Below, piece by piece: positions 6,379 through 10,040 of a stretch of DNA of 10,040 bases. The translations under genes and the position numbers were made by a program. Each line of letters starts with the position of its first letter. Position 1 is the first letter of the stretch. The notes under the pieces are model-generated. The model saw only the letters and a list, made by a program, of their open reading frames with translations, was not told the origin of the DNA and did no database searches. This stretch comes from an uncultured Alphaproteobacteria bacterium (GTDB lineage Bacteria; Pseudomonadota; Alphaproteobacteria; UBA7887): NCBI GenBank assembly GCA_913044255.1, contig CAJWOI010000074.1:1-10040 (forward strand), given 5' to 3'.

Positions 6379-6855
6379 CTAAAATGGTATTTCGTCGTCA
6401 AAGTCAGCTGGAGTAGATGGCGCGCCGTCAGTTGGAGTGGATGGCGCGTCACCAAGCTCGCTACCAGAAGAAGAGGCATAATCACCGCCTCCGCCCGAAT
6501 CCGCACGCGAATCCAGCATGGTCAGAGTGCTACGAAAACGTTGAAGTACTACCTCAGTCGAATACTTTTCCTGACCCGACTGGTCCGTCCACTTACGCGT
6601 CTGGAGTTGCCCTTCAAGGTATACCTTTGAGCCTTTCTGTAGGTATTTTTCCGCTATTTCCACCAAGTTCGGATCAAAAATAACCACCCGGTGCCACTCG
6701 GTCTTTTCGCGCCGTTCTCCAGTCTGGCGGTCACGCCAGTTTTCACTGGTCGCGACCGACAAGCTGACCATCTTATCGCCACTTTGCATTGCCCGGGTAT
6801 CAGGCTCCCGCCCGAGATTTCCTATCAGTATGACTTTATTGACACTTCCCGCCAT
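6379..6855 (-). CDS. ssb: Single-stranded DNA-binding protein SSB
   Basis: SSB coats single-stranded DNA during replication, recombination and repair and recruits partner enzymes through its C-terminal tip. From the ATG at 6855 the protein has 158 residues. The OB-fold (1-113) starts MAGSVNKVILIGNLGREPD and includes FSLSVAT-type LSVATSENW, TEWHRVVIF, and YLQKGSKVYLEGQLQTRKW. A flexible Gly/Ser/Pro linker (115-150) contains a duplicated 8-residue unit, and the tail DFDDEIPF is the canonical interaction tip. The frame extends upstream to a GTG at 6885, which would add ten residues absent from the family. The ATG has GTGGGG 6 nt upstream and is preferred. The gene is divergent from uvrA, a common arrangement in proteobacteria. 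Confidence 0.97.
   Translation of the reverse strand: MAGSVNKVILIGNLGREPDTRAMQSGDKMVSLSVATSENWRDRQTGERREKTEWHRVVIFDPNLVEIAEKYLQKGSKVYLEGQLQTRKWTDQSGQEKYSTEVVLQRFRSTLTMLDSRADSGGGGDYASSSGSELGDAPSTPTDGAPSTPADFDDEIPF
6403..6450 (-). repeat. Tandem 24-bp duplication inside ssb linker
   Basis: Two adjacent 24-bp units (6403-6426 and 6427-6450) differ at only three positions. They encode (D/G)APSTP(T/A)D twice in the disordered linker of SSB, just before the C-terminal tip. Keeping the reading frame, the duplication lengthens the linker by eight residues. It was probably made by replication slippage. Confidence 0.85.
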
Positions 6856-6878
6856 ATGCTGCCCCACATCAAGTATGT

Positions 6879-6896
6879 GCTGCACTATCCAGCAGC
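6879..6896. promoter_or_regulatory. Inverted repeat in ssb leader, possible operator or hairpin
   Basis: GCTGC-N8-GCAGC is a perfect 5-bp inverted repeat lying 23 bp upstream of the ssb ATG and downstream of its predicted -10. It shares the CTG-N10-CAG outline of gammaproteobacterial LexA boxes but lacks the consensus CTGT..ACAG and the AT-rich centre. No GTTC-N7-GTTC box of the alphaproteobacterial type is seen in the ssb-uvrA gap. It could equally be a leader hairpin or chance. Confidence 0.3.
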
Positions 6897-6912
6897 CACA
6901 ATTAAAAAATAG

Positions 6913-6918
6913 ATTATA
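6913..6918 (-). promoter_or_regulatory. Predicted -10 box of ssb
   Basis: A perfect TATAAT on the minus strand lies 57 bp upstream of the preferred ssb ATG, predicting a leader of about 50 nt. No good -35 is found at 16-18 bp (the 17-bp position reads ACTGGC), so the promoter may rely on an activator or on other contacts. Confidence 0.5.
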
Positions 6919-7106
6919 ACCGCAGCAGCGAGGTTGCCGCCAGTCCGCACTTTAAAACAAGTAGTCCTGCAAAAACAAAAAAATCATATCCACACAAAGA
7001 TCTTCGATAAGTTTTGGGAGACTCGGTGATAAGATCGGACTTGCCGTCACATACGACATGAGGCAGCAATACTATTGCAGACCAACCTTCACGCTTGATT
7101 CGAGTA
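6919..7106. other. ssb-uvrA divergent spacer, uvrA upstream region
   Basis: This stretch contains an A-rich tract (about 6970-6982) and must hold the uvrA promoter, but I cannot pick a convincing -35/-10 pair. TTGCCG (7041-7046) and TACTAT (7070-7075) are spaced too far apart. No gene is visible here. Confidence 0.35.
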
Positions 7107-9974
7107 ATGGACAACGAAATCCGGGTCACCGGCGCTAAAGAGCATAATCTCAAGAATATTGATCTGGCACTGCCACGCGACAGCCTGACGGTGATAACAG
7201 GCCTATCGGGATCGGGGAAGTCATCACTTGCTTTTGACACGATATACGCGGAAGGACAAAGACGCTACGTCGAAAGCCTATCCGCTTATGCACGCCAATT
7301 CCTTGAACTAATGGAGAAACCAGATGTGGAGTCAATTGAGGGGCTTTCTCCGGCCATAGCAATCGACCAAAAGACTACCTCCCGTAACCCTCGATCCACT
7401 GTAGGCACAGTAACTGAAATATATGACTACATGCGCCTCTTATACGCTCGGGTCGGAGTACCTTATTCACCAACCACCGGATTGCCAATTGAAAGCCAGA
7501 CCGTGAGTCAAATGGTGGATGGAATTCTGAAATCGCCCAAAAGTGCTCGTCTTTATGTACTGGCTCCCATTATCCGAGGTCGAAAAGGTGAATATCGCAA
7601 AGAAATTGCTACGCTCATGAAACGTGGGTTTCAGCGTTTAAAAATCGATGGCGAAATCTACCAGATCGATGACACTCCACCGCTCGATCGAAACAAAAAA
7701 CACGATATAGAGGTAGTGGTTGACCGAATTGTGGTAAGCAAAGAACTAGCGGTTCGCTTGGCCGACAGTGTCGAAACTGCGTTAGAACTGAGTGACGGCC
7801 TTTTATTTACAGAGAACGCGGAGACTGGGGAGCGGGCCACGTACTCCGCACGTTTTTCGTGCCCGGTATCTGGCTTTACCATTGACGAAATCGAACCACG
7901 GTTATTTTCGTTCAATAGCCCGTTTGGGGCCTGCCCAAACTGCGACGGAATAGGCACCATTGCATATTTTGATCCGGATCTTGTCGTGCCAGATGCCGAC
8001 AAGAGCCTCCGGGAAGGAGCAATCCAGCCCTGGACAAACACCTCAAGTCGATATTATCAGCAAGCACTTCAAGGCCTGGCTAGTTATTACAAATTCAGTG
8101 TTAATAAACCCTATAAAGAGCTATCAAAAAAAGCACGCGACATTGCCTTATATGGCTCTGGCAAAGAGACGGTACCCATCACTTATGACGATGGTGTCCG
8201 AAGGTATACGACCAATCGATCCTTCGAGGGTGTAATTCCGAATCTGGAACGTCGTTTAAACGAGACAGACAACTCTTGGCTGCGGGAGGAACTCAGCCGA
8301 TTTCAAAACGACTTCGAATGCGAAGATTGCGGAGGGTCACGCCTTAAGCCCGAGGCTCTCGCCGTGAAGATAGGTGGCCAACACATTAGCGAGACCGCTA
8401 ACCAATCGATAGAGGAAGCGGCAAAATGGTTTTCCGAGATTGAGTCGAAACTCACTCTCAAGCAACAACAAATCGCAGTTCGTATTCTTAGAGAAATAAA
8501 CCTTCGGTTAGGCTTCTTGGTTGATGTGGGCCTAGACTATCTTGGTTTATCCCGCAAGTCAGGCACTCTGTCAGGTGGTGAAAGCCAACGCATACGGTTG
8601 GCCTCCCAGATCGGATCCGGTTTGACTGGCGTACTTTACGTGCTCGATGAGCCTTCAATTGGGCTGCACCAACGCGACAACGCCCGCTTATTACAAACCC
8701 TCCGCAATTTGCGGGACCTTGGAAATACCGTGATCGTGGTTGAACACGATGAAGAAGCAATTGTGGCCGCGGATCATATCATTGACATGGGCCCAGGCGC
8801 AGGCGAGTCGGGTGGCCATATCGTAGCCAGTGGCTCCGTTAAAGACATTATCGCTAGCACCAACAGTCTAACTGGCCAATATCTATCGAGGAAACGCCAA
8901 ATCCCTGTACCAGAGACCCGAGGGAGCGGCTTTGACCGAAATGATAAAGCAATAACCCTAATTGGAGCTACCGCCAACAACCTGACAGGGATCACTGTAA
9001 CATTTCCATTGGGAAATTTTATTTGTGTTACGGGTGTCTCGGGTAGCGGAAAATCAAGCTTGGTTGTGGATACGCTGTACCCGGCTGCTGCTCGTCAGCT
9101 CAACCGAGCCCGCACCCATCCTGGACCATATAAATCGTTAGAAGGATTGGAATTGGTCGATAAAGTCGTTGACATTAATCAGGCCCCTATCGGTCGTACA
9201 CCTCGATCTAACCCGGCTACGTACACTGGATTCTTTACGCCGGTCCGGGATTGGTTCGCGGGTTTACCTGAGTCGGCTGCACGCGGGTACAAACCTGGTC
9301 GCTTCTCTTTCAATGTCAAAGGCGGACGTTGCGAAGGGTGTCAGGGCGAGGGTGTAATCAAGGTTGAGATGCATTTCTTGCCCGATGTGTATGTAAACTG
9401 CGACAACTGCCAGGGAGCACGGTACAACCGAGAGACGCTTGAAATCACCTACCGTGGCCGCTCTATCGCACACATTTTAGACATGACTGTGGACGAAGCG
9501 GCTGAGCTATTTCACGCGGTTCCATCGATCCGTGACAAGCTTGAGACGATGCAACGCGTGGGACTTGGGTATATTAAGGTTGGTCAACCCGCTACTACTC
9601 TGTCTGGTGGCGAGGCTCAACGCGTCAAACTAGCGAAGGAATTATCTAAACGCGCGACCGGGAAAACCCTGTACATACTCGATGAACCAACAACCGGTCT
9701 ACACTTTGAGGACGTGCGCAAACTTCTGGAGGTCCTTCACTCCCTCGTGGGGACGGGGAACACAGTGGTGGTAATTGAACATAATCTTGAGGTTATAAAA
9801 ACCGCCGATTGGATCGTTGATTTGGGACCCGAAGGAGGGGACGGCGGAGGCCGCGTTGTTGTCGAGGGCACGCCAGAAACCATCGTGGCCACGTCTAAAA
9901 GCTACACAGGTCAATATCTTTCCCGCCTACTAAATGACTGTGAAACAAAAAAGAAACGTAAGAAAAAGGCCTAA
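7107..9974 (+). CDS. uvrA: Excinuclease ABC subunit UvrA
   Basis: UvrA is the damage-recognition ATPase of nucleotide excision repair. A dimer scans DNA with UvrB, loads UvrB at lesions and leaves. The 955-residue protein matches the usual length of about 940-970. The N-terminal ABC module has Walker A GLSGSGKSS (32-40), signature LSGGESQ (488-494) and Walker B VLYVLDEPSIGLH. The C-terminal module has Walker A GVSGSGKSS (643-651), signature LSGGEAQ (from 832) and LYILDEPTTGLH. Zinc-site cysteine pairs are intact: C276/C279 with C405/C408, and C742/C745 with C765/C768. The frame extends to a TTG at 7095, but the ATG at 7107 gives MDNEIRVTGAKEHNLKN, matching relatives. The Shine-Dalgarno is poor. 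The tail ends in a lysine/arginine-rich stretch, KKKRKKKA. It is divergent from ssb, and SOS control is known for many uvrA genes, but no clear LexA box is visible here. Sequence details point to Alphaproteobacteria. Confidence 0.98.
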   Translation: MDNEIRVTGAKEHNLKNIDLALPRDSLTVITGLSGSGKSSLAFDTIYAEGQRRYVESLSAYARQFLELMEKPDVESIEGLSPAIAIDQKTTSRNPRSTVGTVTEIYDYMRLLYARVGVPYSPTTGLPIESQTVSQMVDGILKSPKSARLYVLAPIIRGRKGEYRKEIATLMKRGFQRLKIDGEIYQIDDTPPLDRNKKHDIEVVVDRIVVSKELAVRLADSVETALELSDGLLFTENAETGERATYSARFSCPVSGFTIDEIEPRLFSFNSPFGACPNCDGIGTIAYFDPDLVVPDADKSLREGAIQPWTNTSSRYYQQALQGLASYYKFSVNKPYKELSKKARDIALYGSGKETVPITYDDGVRRYTTNRSFEGVIPNLERRLNETDNSWLREELSRFQNDFECEDCGGSRLKPEALAVKIGGQHISETANQSIEEAAKWFSEIESKLTLKQQQIAVRILREINLRLGFLVDVGLDYLGLSRKSGTLSGGESQRIRLASQIGSGLTGVLYVLDEPSIGLHQRDNARLLQTLRNLRDLGNTVIVVEHDEEAIVAADHIIDMGPGAGESGGHIVASGSVKDIIASTNSLTGQYLSRKRQIPVPETRGSGFDRNDKAITLIGATANNLTGITVTFPLGNFICVTGVSGSGKSSLVVDTLYPAAARQLNRARTHPGPYKSLEGLELVDKVVDINQAPIGRTPRSNPATYTGFFTPVRDWFAGLPESAARGYKPGRFSFNVKGGRCEGCQGEGVIKVEMHFLPDVYVNCDNCQGARYNRETLEITYRGRSIAHILDMTVDEAAELFHAVPSIRDKLETMQRVGLGYIKVGQPATTLSGGEAQRVKLAKELSKRATGKTLYILDEPTTGLHFEDVRKLLEVLHSLVGTGNTVVVIEHNLEVIKTADWIVDLGPEGGDGGGRVVVEGTPETIVATSKSYTGQYLSRLLNDCETKKKRKKKA

Positions 9975-10000
9975 GGGCCCGGTTTGTCGGGCTTTGTTCT
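9975..10000 (+). terminator. Rho-independent terminator of uvrA
   Basis: GCCCG (9977-9981), a six-base loop GTTTGT and CGGGC (9988-9992) form a hairpin starting right after the uvrA stop, extendable by two G-U pairs. It is followed by the T-rich TTTGTTCT. The stem is short but GC-rich and the position is right. Confidence 0.75.
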
Positions 10001-10040
10001 CTTCTATCGTTGCTAGAATGGTTGCAGATCGCACTCCTCC
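10001..10040. other. Downstream edge, no assigned feature
   Basis: Only 40 bp remain after the uvrA terminator. I see no start codon with a Shine-Dalgarno and no recognisable motif. A promoter or the beginning of the next gene may lie here but cannot be judged. Confidence 0.3.

Noticed and set aside
6855..6885. Upstream GTG start for ssb adding ten residues.
   Set aside because: The family begins MAGSVNKV-like at the ATG; the extension has no counterpart, and the ATG has the better ribosome site.
7658..8041. Minus-strand open frame of 127 codons inside uvrA.
   Set aside because: Shadow of uvrA codons; no recognisable motif and no Shine-Dalgarno.

Overview
The window looks proteobacterial, most likely from an alphaproteobacterium of moderate GC content (my estimate, about half). 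The grounds are the UvrA sequence (for example the segment around GLPIESQTVSQMVD), a SUF operon headed by an IscR-like Rrf2 regulator, an Nfu protein with an N-terminal Nfu_N domain, and ssb and uvrA placed head to head. The class assignment is an inference from remembered family sequences, not from a search.

Layout. Positions 1-5323 are transcribed leftwards. Furthest left is the 5' part of sufB, cut by the window edge. It is preceded by an Rrf2-family Fe-S regulator gene whose promoter carries a near-perfect IscR type-1-like palindrome. Upstream lies a tight three-gene block read in the order nfu-like (4493-5323), radical SAM protein with a C-terminal CCAEP tail (3086-4483) and ATP-grasp ligase-like protein (1829-3064). 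Positions 5387-6209 run rightwards: a DOPA 4,5-dioxygenase-family protein and a pterin-4a-carbinolamine dehydratase. ssb (6379-6855) runs leftwards, convergent with them and divergent from uvrA (7107-9974), which ends in a rho-independent terminator.

How the genes may work together. SufB and the Rrf2 regulator belong to Fe-S cluster assembly. The Nfu-like protein would carry clusters, and its direct downstream neighbour is a [4Fe-4S] radical SAM enzyme, a plausible client. The ATP-grasp protein probably activates a carboxylate and joins it to an amine or similar nucleophile. Together the three look like an uncharacterised small biosynthetic or modification module attached to the SUF locus. 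This is the most interesting part of the window. All three of its genes lie in one reading frame, separated by single stop codons. The right half is ordinary DNA maintenance (ssb, uvrA).

I saw no tRNA, rRNA, CRISPR array, insertion sequence or phage gene.
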